Assembly (NCBI RefSeq): GCF_029223285.1
Contig: NZ_JARHUJ010000003.1
Coordinates: 434,001 to 498,000, forward strand
Source: Paraflavitalea sp. CAU 1676
Lineage (GTDB): Bacteria > Bacteroidota > Bacteroidia > Chitinophagales > Chitinophagaceae
Length of the DNA stretch: 64,000 nucleotides
Reading direction: 5' to 3'
Below the pieces are notes generated by a model. The model searched no databases. It worked only from the letters and a program-made list of their open reading frames with translations, and was not told where the DNA came from. Each line of letters opens with the position of its first letter. The stretch's first letter is position 1. Positions 10,040 through 19,280 of this stretch are shown piece by piece. Made by a program: the position numbers and the translations under genes.

Positions 10040-11137
10040 TTATACGTTGAATCGGAAGTGCATGATATCACCATCCTTTACGACGTATTCCTTTCCTTCA
10101 ATACGCAGCTTGCCTACTTCGCGGGCAGCCGCTTCGGATCCCAACTGCACATAGTCATTATAACCGATCACCTCGGCTTTGATGAATCCTTTTTCGAAAT
10201 CGGTGTGGATCACGCCTGCAGCCTGTGGCGCCTTCCAGCCCTGGTGAATGGTCCAGGCGCGTACTTCCTGTACACCTGCCGTAAAGTAAGTGAACAGGTT
10301 GAGCAATTTGTAGGCGCTGGTGATCAGGCGGTTCAAAGCGGGTTCCGTCATCTTGTATTCATCCATGAACAACTGACGATCGGCAGGATCTTCCATTTCG
10401 GCGATCTGTGCTTCGATATTGTTGTTCATCACGATGATCTCGGCGCCTTCTTCTTTGGCTGATTTCGCGAGCGCCTCGGAGTATTTGTTGCCGGTATGCA
10501 TCGATGGTTCATCAACGTTGGCTACGTACAGCACAGGCTTCTCGGTGAGCAGGAACAGGTCGGCAATGGCCGCACGGTCTTCTTTCGACAGGTTCAGTCC
10601 GCGGATGCTTTTGCCTTGCTCCAAATGCGCCTTGCAACGCTGCAGCACTTCCAGTTCGGCCTTCATCTTGGGATCTACGCGAGCGGCTTTCTCCACACGT
10701 CCGATCTTGCGGTCCACGCTATCGAGGTCTTTCAGTTGCAGTTCGGTATCGATGATCTCTTTATCGCTCACAGGGTTGATAGCACCTTCGTCGCGCAATA
10801 CGTTATCGTCCTCGAAACAACGCACCACGTGGATGATCGCATCCACTTCGCGGATATTTCCCAGGAACTGGTTGCCCAGTCCTTCGCCTTTACTGGCACC
10901 ACGCACCAGGCCGGCAATGTCAACGATCTCTATCTGGGTAGGCACAATGCGGTTGGGGATTACCAGTTCGGCCAGTTTGCTCAAACGGAAATCCGGAACA
11001 TCCACCAGGCCAACATTGGGCTCGATGGTGCAAAAGCGGTAATTGCTGGCCTGCGCCTTGGCGCTGTTGCTCACAGCATTGAACAGAGTTGATTTTCCTA
11101 CGTTCGGCAATCCTACGATGCCTGCTTGTAAAGCCAT
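10040..11137 (-). CDS. ychF: Redox-regulated ATPase/GTPase YchF (Obg family)
   Basis: I start the gene at 11137 (MALQAGIVGLPNVGKST), giving 365 residues, close to the 363 of the E. coli protein. The ORF upstream of this Met is AT-rich leader. The P-loop GLPNVGKS is at residues 8-15, G3 is DIAGLVRGASKGEGLG, and the base-specificity motif is NVDE instead of NKxD, the YchF signature that explains ATP preference. A C-terminal TGS domain is present (FTYFTAGVQEVRAWTIHQG, ending DGDIMHFRFNV). YchF binds the ribosome and responds to oxidative stress. A perfect TATCTTTG -7 element lies upstream at 11191-11198. Confidence 0.97.
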   Translation of the reverse strand: MALQAGIVGLPNVGKSTLFNAVSNSAKAQASNYRFCTIEPNVGLVDVPDFRLSKLAELVIPNRIVPTQIEIVDIAGLVRGASKGEGLGNQFLGNIREVDAIIHVVRCFEDDNVLRDEGAINPVSDKEIIDTELQLKDLDSVDRKIGRVEKAARVDPKMKAELEVLQRCKAHLEQGKSIRGLNLSKEDRAAIADLFLLTEKPVLYVANVDEPSMHTGNKYSEALAKSAKEEGAEIIVMNNNIEAQIAEMEDPADRQLFMDEYKMTEPALNRLITSAYKLLNLFTYFTAGVQEVRAWTIHQGWKAPQAAGVIHTDFEKGFIKAEVIGYNDYVQLGSEAAAREVGKLRIEGKEYVVKDGDIMHFRFNV

Positions 11138-11190
11138 AATAATTAATTTTCTATGTTCGGCTGCTACCTGCAACCTTCCTTTTAGGCGCG

Positions 11191-11198
11191 CAAAGATA
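11191..11198 (-). promoter_or_regulatory. -7 promoter element of ychF
   Basis: On the minus strand these bases read TATCTTTG, a perfect match to the Bacteroidota TAnnTTTG element, about 53 bases before the ychF start. No clear -33 TTTG at ideal spacing is visible. Confidence 0.5.
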
Positions 11199-11366
11199 AG
11201 CCGAAACCGGCAAATGACAGAAGCGAAATAAGGGATTGAGGGTCAATTCGATCCAGCTGGCAGGCACAGGCCGCCCCAAAAAAGAACAAGCCCCCAGGTA
11301 CTGATGCAGCAGCACAAGGGGGACTTGTATCAAGCAGACCTTTCTGGTCTCGCCAACCGTCTGCTA

Positions 11367-11816
11367 CTATTTTACTTGCGCCACAGGCTTTTTGAGTTCC
11401 TGCAGCTCCTTCTTCAATTGCTCAATTTCCTGCTGTTGCTGCTTGATAGAAGCAACCAACACCGGGATGAGGCTTTCCATATCCACTGTCTTGACAGTAG
11501 CAGTGCGGTATGTGTTTTTGCCAAACATATAAGTGCGGGTGGTATGTTTCACCAACTCGGGAAATACAGCTTCGATCTCCGCTACTGTAAATCCATAACG
11601 TTTGCCCTGCGGCAACCGCAGGTTCTTCGATTGCTGAGCATCATATTCAAACACCCCGGGCTCCAGCCTTTCCAGGTTCTCTACCGCATTTTCTATGGAA
11701 GCCACCTTTTTCTGTACCACACCATCTGTACTTTCCTGTGCGATGACCACCGTAGCAGCCATCAGGAATACAGCTATGAATAAAGTTTTTATACTATATC
11801 GACTATTAAAAGGCAT
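11367..11816 (-). CDS. Exported protein with S74/tail-fibre chaperone-like domain
   Basis: A 149-residue protein with a signal peptide (hydrophobic residues 10-25, then VIAQES). The central segment LPQGKRYGFTVAEIEAVFPELV followed by MESLIPVLVASIKQQQQEIEQLKKELQEL matches the short C-terminal intramolecular chaperone (peptidase S74/endosialidase type) commonly found in secreted Bacteroidota proteins. The end forms a coiled coil. It stands alone without the usual N-terminal fibre, so it may work as a small trimerising surface protein. The function is not known. Confidence 0.6.
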   Translation of the reverse strand: MPFNSRYSIKTLFIAVFLMAATVVIAQESTDGVVQKKVASIENAVENLERLEPGVFEYDAQQSKNLRLPQGKRYGFTVAEIEAVFPELVKHTTRTYMFGKNTYRTATVKTVDMESLIPVLVASIKQQQQEIEQLKKELQELKKPVAQVK

Positions 11817-11905
11817 TGTTTCATTATTTATATTGACAATACGGATTACAAGGTAGTGTAAGCACTACCAGACAAACTTTAATCAATGTTTCAAATGGAA
11901 ACAGA

Positions 11906-12247
11906 TTAAACAATAGTTACATCGGGTGGGGGAGTCGGCACCGGAATATCTACAGCCTTTATGAAGGCGATATTCCCCGGAATGGCATAATCGGAAACAA
12001 AAAACTCTTGTGCCGGATCTATATAAAAAGATGAATGAGCGGTGGGCAGGTATTCAGCTCGGGGGTCGCCCTGGTTCTCTTCGGAATTACGCTCAGATTT
12101 TGCATCTTCCTGTCCGGCCACAGTATCCTGCACCATATGAGCGGTGAGGTGGCCCGACAGCATCATTACATCCGGTACAATACCATTGAACAGGAATGCA
12201 ATGATCAAAAAACAGCCAATGATATATTTTGTCCAACTACTCTTCAT
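11906..12247 (-). CDS. Hypothetical exported or membrane-anchored protein
   Basis: I do not recognise this 113-residue protein. The start at 12247 (MKSSWTKYIIGCFLIIAFLF) places one hydrophobic segment at residues 8-28, acting as a signal anchor. The remainder is polar with a Pro-rich end (PVPTPPPDV) near the C terminus. It is flanked by an AT-rich, promoter-like gap on its 5' side (12248-12478). Confidence 0.55.
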   Translation of the reverse strand: MKSSWTKYIIGCFLIIAFLFNGIVPDVMMLSGHLTAHMVQDTVAGQEDAKSERNSEENQGDPRAEYLPTAHSSFYIDPAQEFFVSDYAIPGNIAFIKAVDIPVPTPPPDVTIV

Positions 12248-12478
12248 TACCAAGACCTTAATACTATCTATGCCTGACCTTTAATTCTGCGGTGCAAATG
12301 TACGACCCATCACGAATTTTTTGAAATGCATTTGCGATTATTAACATACGAATAAGAGAAATTCTATAGCAAATCAACCATATAGAAGTTGTCAATGCAA
12401 CCACTAAGCCCACGCAGATGATATTTATCAACCTATCTTCCTCCTTGTTGTTCGCTACTGCATCCCCCCCCATAATAT

Positions 12479-13057
12479 TTATGCATACCGCATCGGATAC
12501 TTCGGCTTCACCTTACCAGCTTTGATCTGCTGCAATTTGCCCTTCATCAACGTTCGCTTCAAAGGTTTGAGGTAATCCAGGTATAAAATACCCTCGGTAT
12601 GATCGTACTCGTGCTGGATCATCCTCGCCGTAGAACCCGTAAAATGTTTTGTTTGCGGTTGAAACTGCCGGTTCAGGTATTCGATGGTAACAGCCCAGCT
12701 GCGCTCAACCGGACCATCCACTGAAGGAATGCTCAGGCAGCCTTCCGCATCCGTCCAGGAGGCCGAAGAGCGATCGGTGATGCGGGCATTGATAAAAGTT
12801 TCCCGGATCCCTTCGTGGGTATCGAAGTATTTCTTCCGGTCGCGAACATCCATCTTCTCAAAGGTCTGGGCGCTGTCTACGATAAACAAACGCAGCGCAC
12901 GGTCTACCTGTGGAGCGGCCAGGCCGCAACCGCTGGCCACGTACATCGTTTGCCACATATTATCGATGAGCGACTGTAACGCCGGCGAATCAGCCTCTAC
13001 GGCCGCGCAGGGCTGCCGCAGTATTTCATTGCCATAGGCGACAATTGGTAAGATCAT
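12479..13057 (-). CDS. def: Peptide deformylase
   Basis: This enzyme removes the N-formyl group from nascent proteins. With the start at 13057 (MILPIVAYGNEILRQP) the product is 192 residues. All three metal and active-site motifs are intact: motif I GCGLAAPQ (residues 43-50), motif II EGCLS (105-109) and motif III QHEYDH (148-153). The longer frame upstream of 13057 adds 21 residues without family character. Residues 60-100 contain an insertion (FEKMDVRDRKKYFD) typical of the Bacteroidota type. Confidence 0.97.
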   Translation of the reverse strand: MILPIVAYGNEILRQPCAAVEADSPALQSLIDNMWQTMYVASGCGLAAPQVDRALRLFIVDSAQTFEKMDVRDRKKYFDTHEGIRETFINARITDRSSASWTDAEGCLSIPSVDGPVERSWAVTIEYLNRQFQPQTKHFTGSTARMIQHEYDHTEGILYLDYLKPLKRTLMKGKLQQIKAGKVKPKYPMRYA

Positions 13058-13171
13058 GCTTATCGGGTTTTTCAGGTAAGAGGCGCCCCTTAAAATACAA
13101 AGATCCCGGCAACTGCGCAAAGGCGCAGGGCCGGGATCCCTTAGTATTTTGTTAAAGAAGCAGCTAACCTA

Positions 13172-13834
13172 TCAGGTATAGCTGGCGCATTCTTTGATCT
13201 CCTTCTCGGTATAAGACAAACCGTATTGCTTCAATACCTCATCAGGCACTCCATTCCACTTGTTGGGGGTGTTGCCTTTGTAGCCGATGTCTTTTACACC
13301 GATCTCCGATGTATAGAAACCAGTTACGGTCAGGTTGCGGATCAGGTTGAAGAAGGCTACGCCCTGGGCCATTTCGGGCTTTGCCTTGGCAGGCCAGGCG
13401 ATCTCATCCACCATTTCCATTTGCTGCTGTGGCGTGCAGTCTTTGAACGCTTTTTCATAGCGACGCAGGCACTGCAGGTCGAGCCAGCGCAAACCACCAC
13501 GCATAGGCACCTGGTGTTCGGGCATATCCTTTACGATAAACTCGATCCATTCGGGCACCTTGGCTTCGGAAGCACTGCCGCTCACTTCATCTTTCGGGAT
13601 AATGATATCGCCGAGGAGGGTAATGGTCGTCAGCTCTGCAGGTGTAAAGAATGTTTCGGCAGTCACCTTTTTGTAGTGCGCTTCTTCTTCCTTCATACGG
13701 TCGATCGAAGACGCAGGCTGCGCAGCTGCCTTGTCGTCTGCCGCTTTCTTGTCGGCATCGCTACAGGCTTCCAGCAATACACCGGCACCCAGGGTGCCTA
13801 AGGCTAACGCTTTGAGGGATTTTCTTCTGTCCAT
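13172..13834 (-). CDS. Gluconate 2-dehydrogenase subunit 3-like protein
   Basis: A 220-residue secreted protein. The N terminus MDRRKSLKALALGTLGAG followed by LLEAC resembles a Tat-like or lipoprotein signal. The body (FFTPAELTTITLLGDIIIPKD, LRWLDLQC, GFYTSEIGVKDIGYKG) matches the gluconate 2-dehydrogenase subunit-3 family, the small partner required for assembly and export of GMC-type flavin dehydrogenases. It lies 43 bases upstream of the GMC oxidoreductase stop region and downstream of it in transcription, consistent with a two-gene operon. Confidence 0.9.
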   Translation of the reverse strand: MDRRKSLKALALGTLGAGVLLEACSDADKKAADDKAAAQPASSIDRMKEEEAHYKKVTAETFFTPAELTTITLLGDIIIPKDEVSGSASEAKVPEWIEFIVKDMPEHQVPMRGGLRWLDLQCLRRYEKAFKDCTPQQQMEMVDEIAWPAKAKPEMAQGVAFFNLIRNLTVTGFYTSEIGVKDIGYKGNTPNKWNGVPDEVLKQYGLSYTEKEIKECASYT

Positions 13835-13877
13835 AGTTGTCTGTTTATATGGATGATCCGGATAGTTGTGTTGGGAA

Positions 13878-15626
13878 TTAGAGATTCTGTTTCTTCATTT
13901 CATCGATGATGTACTCACTGGCTCTCATCGAGAGGGCGAGGATGGTCCAGGTAATATTCTTATCGGCTTGCGATACGAACTGACCTCCATCCACGCAGAA
14001 CAGGTTTTCGCAATCATGTGCCTGGCTCCATTTGTTGAGGGCAGCGTGTTTGGCATCGTTGCCCATACGAACGGTACCGGCTTCATGAATGATCTTACCC
14101 GGTGTATCGATACCATAGTTGTTCTCTTTGGTACCATCGTCGCCCCAGGTAATGATCGCACCCATATTGTGCATGATCTCCCGGAAGGTCTCCTTCATGT
14201 GCTTTACCTGGTTGATCTCATGCTCGGACCACTTCACGTTGAACTTCAACACAGGGATACCATATTTATCAACCACATTGGGATCGATGGAGCAATAGTT
14301 GCTGGCGAGCGAAAGCGCTTCACCACGGCCGGCCATACCTACGCTGGCGCCATAGAAGAAACGAACATCCTCTTTCAGCGATTTACCATAACCACCCGCT
14401 TCTTTCTTCTGACCATTCACGGCAAACTTACCGTTCATGCCTTCGGTACCCCAGCCAACGCCATAAGCAGGCTGGCCCATACCACCCCAATATTCGATGT
14501 GGTATCCACGGGGGAAGTCGAGTTTCTTGTTATCGCCCCACCAGGGAGTATATACGTGCATACCGCCAACGCCATCTTCATTGTAGCGCTTGCGTCCAAA
14601 AAGCTGGGGCAATACACCACCCATGGCGGTACCAGTAGAGTCATGTAAATATTTACCAACCACGTCACTGCTGTTGGCCAGGCCATTCGGGTGACGGGGA
14701 GATTTCGAGTTCAGCAGCAAACGAGCGCTTTCGCAGGCACTGGCAGCGAGGATCACCACGCGGCCATTCACCTGGTATTCCATCAGGTCGTCCTTGTTTA
14801 CATAAGATACGCCGGTAGCTTTACCGTCTTTATTGGTCAGTACTTCGCGCGCCATGGCATTCACCACCAGGTCAACATTGCCGGTAGCGATGGCAGGCTT
14901 GATCAATACGGAAGAAGAAGAGAAGTCGGCATATGCATAAGAACAGGCACGGCCACACTGTGCGCAGAACATACACTCGCCGCGGTCCTTGTTACCCGGC
15001 AGGGCCTTGGTGAGGATCGACAGGCGGGAGGGGATCACGGGAACACCGGAAGCAATACCCGCTTTCTTGATCATCATTTCGTGCAGGCGCGGCTTGGGAG
15101 GCGGCAGAAAGATACCATCAGGATCATTTTCCAGGCCTTCGTTCGTGCCAAACACGCCGATCAGTTTATCAACGCGGTCATAGAAAGGTTTTACATCTTC
15201 ATAACCAATGGGCCAGTCTTCACCCAGGCCATCGATGCTTCTGCGTTTAAAGTCTTTGGGACCGAAACGAAGGGAGATACGTCCCCAGTGATTCGTACGG
15301 CCACCCAGCATACGGGCACGCCACCAATCCCATTGGGTACCGCTTTCCTTAGTATAAGGTTCACCATCGATTTCCCAACCCCAATAACAAGCATCAAAAT
15401 CGCCAAAGGGACGGTACTTTGTGCTCGCACCACGACGGGGCGACTCCCAGGGATTCTTAAATTGGGTAATGTTCGTCTTGGGGTCATACATAGGCCCAGC
15501 CTCGACCAGACATACTTTCAATCCCGCATTGGCCAGGATGTAAGCAGCCATACCGCCGCCGGCACCAGAACCTACGATCACCGCATCATACTGCTTTGCA
15601 CTTTTTTTAATTTGCAGATCGCCCAT
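13878..15626 (-). CDS. GMC family FAD-dependent oxidoreductase
   Basis: A 582-residue flavoprotein with the Rossmann dinucleotide-binding motif VGSGAGGG near residue 18 and the acidic ribose contact in LVEAG (about residue 42). A Cys-rich segment CMFCAQCGRAC (about residues 218-228) is typical of this GMC subgroup. The C-terminal GMC domain holds HEAGTVRMG and the substrate-site TWTILALSMRASEYI end. It acts on alcohols or sugars and passes electrons through its periplasmic partner. The substrate cannot be read from sequence. The next gene downstream is the subunit-3 partner. Confidence 0.92.
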   Translation of the reverse strand: MGDLQIKKSAKQYDAVIVGSGAGGGMAAYILANAGLKVCLVEAGPMYDPKTNITQFKNPWESPRRGASTKYRPFGDFDACYWGWEIDGEPYTKESGTQWDWWRARMLGGRTNHWGRISLRFGPKDFKRRSIDGLGEDWPIGYEDVKPFYDRVDKLIGVFGTNEGLENDPDGIFLPPPKPRLHEMMIKKAGIASGVPVIPSRLSILTKALPGNKDRGECMFCAQCGRACSYAYADFSSSSVLIKPAIATGNVDLVVNAMAREVLTNKDGKATGVSYVNKDDLMEYQVNGRVVILAASACESARLLLNSKSPRHPNGLANSSDVVGKYLHDSTGTAMGGVLPQLFGRKRYNEDGVGGMHVYTPWWGDNKKLDFPRGYHIEYWGGMGQPAYGVGWGTEGMNGKFAVNGQKKEAGGYGKSLKEDVRFFYGASVGMAGRGEALSLASNYCSIDPNVVDKYGIPVLKFNVKWSEHEINQVKHMKETFREIMHNMGAIITWGDDGTKENNYGIDTPGKIIHEAGTVRMGNDAKHAALNKWSQAHDCENLFCVDGGQFVSQADKNITWTILALSMRASEYIIDEMKKQNL

Positions 15627-15816
15627 ATGGCAAGTTTAATATTTAAGGTAAAAAAGGTGGCGTAAATGTAAAGGTTTCAGCCATTTTATGAAAACCTCCC
15701 GCCAGATTTTTGCAATTGGAAGAGCTTTATTAACTTTCTATTCCAATTTCTCAATCACGGGCTGAAGATAGTGATCTAAAACCATTTAGCAAAGAGCAGA
15801 CTTCTGCTCATTAATA

Positions 15817-18474
15817 CTATTTTAACCTGCTCCGGTAGTATTTAAACCCTTCCATCACCAACACTATACTTACTGCCAGCGCCAGCAGGATCAGCCATTC
15901 ATTCAACCGCACCGGTTCAAGCTGCAAGGTAGAATTTAGACCCGGAATATAAGCTGCCAGAATATGTACCCCCTGGGCCAGCAATACCCCCACTACGATC
16001 AGTTTATTATGAGAGAAAGGGATCCTGAAGAGCGAACGCGTCTCGGAACGGCAGTTCAGCACATGAAAATTTTGCAGCAGCACCATCAACATCATCACAT
16101 CCGTCCGGGCATGTTTTGCTTCCATACCCATGAACTCGATAAGATAATACCAGGTTCCAAAGGCGATCAGGGTCATGGCAGCTGCCGAAATAAAAACTTC
16201 CTGCACCATCAGCGGGTCAAAAATGCTTTCGCCAGGCCTGCGCGGAGGCTGTTTCATCACGGCCAGATCGCCTTTTTCAAACGCCAGCGCGATCTCCTGG
16301 ATGCCATTGGTCACCAGGTTCAGCCACAACAATTGCACAGCTAAAAAGGGAAGGGGAAGTCCCACCACCAGCGGAATGGCCACCAATAAGATCTCAGCAA
16401 CCCCGGTCGAAATAAGCAGGTAGATGATCTTGCGCAGATTATCATACGTGAAACGCCCTTCTTCAACGCCCGCCGCAATAGAGGCAAAGTTGTTATCCGT
16501 TACTATGATCGACGCTGTTTCTTTGGTAAGATCGGTACCGCTGCCCATGGCAATACCGATATGTGCGGCTTTAAGGGCAGGTGCATCGTTGGCCCCATCA
16601 CCAGTTACCGCAATAAAATGTCCCTGCCGCTTCATGCTCTCTACAATGGCTTTCTTTTGCAGCGGGGTTACGCGCGCAAATACGCGGGTATCTTTTATAC
16701 GGCCGTCGATCGGTGAGCCATCGCCGGCTGTTGTGTTGCCCAGGTCTTTGCCGGTAACGACCTGTTGCTTTTCGGTGGCAATGCCGAGCTCTTTGGCAAT
16801 GAACAGGGCCGTGGCGGGATGATCGCCCGTCACCATCACCACCGAAATACCGGCGTCTTTACATTCCTGCACGGCCTGGATGGCTTCTGGCCGCAGGGGG
16901 TCGATCAAACCAGCCATACCCACCCAGTCCAGTTCGGGTAAATGAGCGAGGTCTGTGCCGGCTACAACGCCCATAGCAAACGTCAATACCCGGTAGCCAT
17001 CAGTGGCCAGTTGCTCAGACACCTCATGCGCCCGCTGGCGGTCGCTTTCAGAGATCTTTTTCGCCACTACTTCCAACGCACCTTTCATGGCAAAGCGCAG
17101 CTCCTCACCTTGCCGGAAGAAAACACCCGAGAACTTATTTTCCGACTCGTAGGGAACCACCTGCACGATCTCCGCTTCTTTCCGGAAATCCGCTGGCGGT
17201 CGCCCGCTCTTATAAGCCAACGCCAGCAAGGCCACATCCATCGCATCGCCATTGTGTTCCCAACGACCGCCTTCCTGTATCAATTCACCTTCGTTCGAGA
17301 ATACAGCCGCCTGTAGAAAAGCGTGAAGCGGTGCGGGAATTTCGCCAATATCCTTACCATCCCCATCTTGTATCTTGCCATCACCATCATAACCTTCACC
17401 CGTAACGGCGAAAGTAGCACCATCGGGCAATACTACCAGCTTTACCGATTGCTGGTCCATCGTGAGCGTGCCTGTTTTGTCGGAAGCGATCATCGTACAG
17501 CTTCCCAAACCTTCCACAGCCGGCAATCGCCGCACGATCACATGACGCCTGGCCATGCGCCGGGTGCCGATAGAGAGGCCAACGGTAAGGGCCACCGGCA
17601 AACCTTCCGGGATGGCCGAAACGCCTACGGCGATCATCAGGAAGAAGATCTCCATCACCGGCATACCCCGGTACCAACCGATAAGCCCCAGCAGGGCACA
17701 GGCCACCAACACCGCAATGCTGATCTTCTTCGAGAACTTGTCCATGCGTTGAATCAGCGGCGGCTTTTCAGCCTTGCCTTCGGCCAGCGAACCTGCAATA
17801 TGGCCGATCTCCGTTTCATTGCCGGTGGCAACTACATAACCCCATCCCCGCCCTTTAACGACCGTGGTAGCGGTGAAAGCCATGTTGGTTTGATCGCCCA
17901 GGGAAAGATCTGTATCGGTCAGCACACCCGTTGTTTTGGATACTGCCTGCGATTCACCCGTCAGCAAGGCTTCTTCAATGTGCAGGTCCCGCGCTTCTAC
18001 CAGGCGCAGATCGGCAGGAACTTTCACACCCGATTCGAGTAATACTATATCGCCTGGTACCAGTTCGGATGCATCCAATTCCACCACATGTCCGTCTCTT
18101 TTAACGCGGGCCTTGATGGTCACCAGGCTTTGGAGTGCTGCTGCACTGTTTTCTGCCTGCCATTCCTGCCAGGTACCCAACAAAGAATTGATAATGATAA
18201 TAGCGCCTATGAAGATCGCATCACTGGTTTCGCGGGCGATAACGGACAAGATGGCGGCGCCGATCAGTACGTATATGAGTGGACTCAAAAACTGTGAAAA
18301 GAAAATGATCCATATACTTTTAGCCTTGGGTGGAGGCAACACATTACGACCATACTGTTGTTGCCGGGCAGCCACATCGGCAGTATTCAATCCGTTGGCT
18401 GTTACGGAGAAAGTCGAGGCTATGGCTTCTTTAGGTTGATTGTACCAGTCTGTGGAAATGTTGTTCATATTCAC
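15817..18474 (-). CDS. Cation-translocating P-type ATPase, calcium-type (P2)
   Basis: An 885-residue integral membrane pump. Visible in order: cation ATPase N-terminal domain; actuator motif LLTGESQAV (TGES); M4 motif AIPEGLPVALTVGLS; phosphorylation site DKTGTLT; nucleotide-domain KGALE; MVTGDHPATA; hinge TGDGANDAPALK; and six C-terminal membrane segments. M4 PEGLP and M6 LLWLNLVTNG fit the calcium/manganese (PMR1/SERCA-like) group. In M6 the usual Asp after NLVT is replaced by Asn (NLVTNG), so ion preference may differ. It stands alone, with 190 bases of AT-rich sequence on its 3' side. Confidence 0.93.
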   Translation of the reverse strand: MNMNNISTDWYNQPKEAIASTFSVTANGLNTADVAARQQQYGRNVLPPPKAKSIWIIFFSQFLSPLIYVLIGAAILSVIARETSDAIFIGAIIIINSLLGTWQEWQAENSAAALQSLVTIKARVKRDGHVVELDASELVPGDIVLLESGVKVPADLRLVEARDLHIEEALLTGESQAVSKTTGVLTDTDLSLGDQTNMAFTATTVVKGRGWGYVVATGNETEIGHIAGSLAEGKAEKPPLIQRMDKFSKKISIAVLVACALLGLIGWYRGMPVMEIFFLMIAVGVSAIPEGLPVALTVGLSIGTRRMARRHVIVRRLPAVEGLGSCTMIASDKTGTLTMDQQSVKLVVLPDGATFAVTGEGYDGDGKIQDGDGKDIGEIPAPLHAFLQAAVFSNEGELIQEGGRWEHNGDAMDVALLALAYKSGRPPADFRKEAEIVQVVPYESENKFSGVFFRQGEELRFAMKGALEVVAKKISESDRQRAHEVSEQLATDGYRVLTFAMGVVAGTDLAHLPELDWVGMAGLIDPLRPEAIQAVQECKDAGISVVMVTGDHPATALFIAKELGIATEKQQVVTGKDLGNTTAGDGSPIDGRIKDTRVFARVTPLQKKAIVESMKRQGHFIAVTGDGANDAPALKAAHIGIAMGSGTDLTKETASIIVTDNNFASIAAGVEEGRFTYDNLRKIIYLLISTGVAEILLVAIPLVVGLPLPFLAVQLLWLNLVTNGIQEIALAFEKGDLAVMKQPPRRPGESIFDPLMVQEVFISAAAMTLIAFGTWYYLIEFMGMEAKHARTDVMMLMVLLQNFHVLNCRSETRSLFRIPFSHNKLIVVGVLLAQGVHILAAYIPGLNSTLQLEPVRLNEWLILLALAVSIVLVMEGFKYYRSRLK

Positions 18475-18645
18475 GAATTGCTGCTTACAATAAATTCAAT
18501 ACCTGTTTGTTGCAAAAGCGCCTGTTTTAACGCTACTGATAGTCCGGCCGTTCTGCATGGTAATTTTCTGCATACCAACACAATTTCTCTTTTAAACCCT
18601 CGTTAAATAAATGTTAGGTCATTTGAAAAAACGCATTCAATCCCT

Positions 18646-18900
18646 ATGAACCCCAATATCCAAAACGACCAGGATTACCTGGCAGAGAAGTTTAAGCTGA
18701 TGGAAAACCATACGATCCATGCCAGCAAGATCGCGATATTGAAAATACAGAGCTGGAAATTTGCTTTGAAGACGCCGGAAGTAGGCACCCGCTATCAGCA
18801 GGCTGCCGAAGAAATGGTAAGAGAATCATTGCTTCGATTTATACCGAACGAACACGTACTTAGTGAAGAAGGTTTCTTCTTCGCTGCGCTAGACAACTAA
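18646..18900 (+). CDS. Hypothetical small cytosolic protein
   Basis: I do not recognise this 84-residue protein. It has no signal peptide or membrane segment and is predicted helical (FKLMENHTIHASKIAILKI, YQQAAEEMVRESLLRFI). The gene is free-standing, divergent from the P-type ATPase gene and followed by a strong hairpin at 18928-18968, which supports it being expressed. Confidence 0.55.
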   Translation: MNPNIQNDQDYLAEKFKLMENHTIHASKIAILKIQSWKFALKTPEVGTRYQQAAEEMVRESLLRFIPNEHVLSEEGFFFAALDN

Positions 18901-18927
18901 AGTTTGCTTGCCTGCTTTATCAAAGAC

Positions 18928-18968
18928 AAAGGTGATACCTTGTGAAGGGGGTGTCACCTTTCTATTTT
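18928..18968. terminator. Bidirectional intrinsic terminator
   Basis: AAAGGTGA (18928-18935) pairs with TCACCTTT (18954-18961), followed by CTATTTTT. It sits between two convergent genes (18646+ and 18962-) and can serve both. Confidence 0.7.
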
Positions 18969-19225
18969 TGGGTAGCGCGCTCCATGCTTCGCCCTACGAA
19001 GTATCCTGCCACCACACCTGCTATAACACCTACCGTTAGCCACAACAGATCGGGCCCTGCCGAAACATAAGCTACAAATAATCCCAGCACGCCCAGAAAG
19101 ATCATCATGATACGCACCGCCTTGCCCGGCGCTTGCTGGCGGGTACCAGCCGCAGTGGAATGATGTTGCGCATGGTGATGCGCGTGTTGATGGCCGTGCT
19201 TGTGACGGTGCCTGCTTTGCGCCAT
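18962..19225 (-). CDS. His-rich small membrane protein
   Basis: An 87-residue protein whose first 25 residues are strongly His- and basic-rich (HRHKHGHQHAHHHAQHH at residues 6-22), followed by two membrane segments (about 38-55 and 60-78). The His cluster is a plausible metal-binding head, but this is inferred from composition only. The gene is oppositely oriented to the small gene at 18646. Confidence 0.6.
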   Translation of the reverse strand: MAQSRHRHKHGHQHAHHHAQHHSTAAGTRQQAPGKAVRIMMIFLGVLGLFVAYVSAGPDLLWLTVGVIAGVVAGYFVGRSMERATQK

Positions 19226-19280
19226 ATGCTAAATTTTCTAAAAGTTACGAATAAATGGCCGATCGGGAACAGGGCGTTCC

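Noticed and set aside
12264-12473. 69-residue frame with a hydrophobic stretch.
   Set aside because: No start context, no family look, in an AT-rich gap; low support as a gene.
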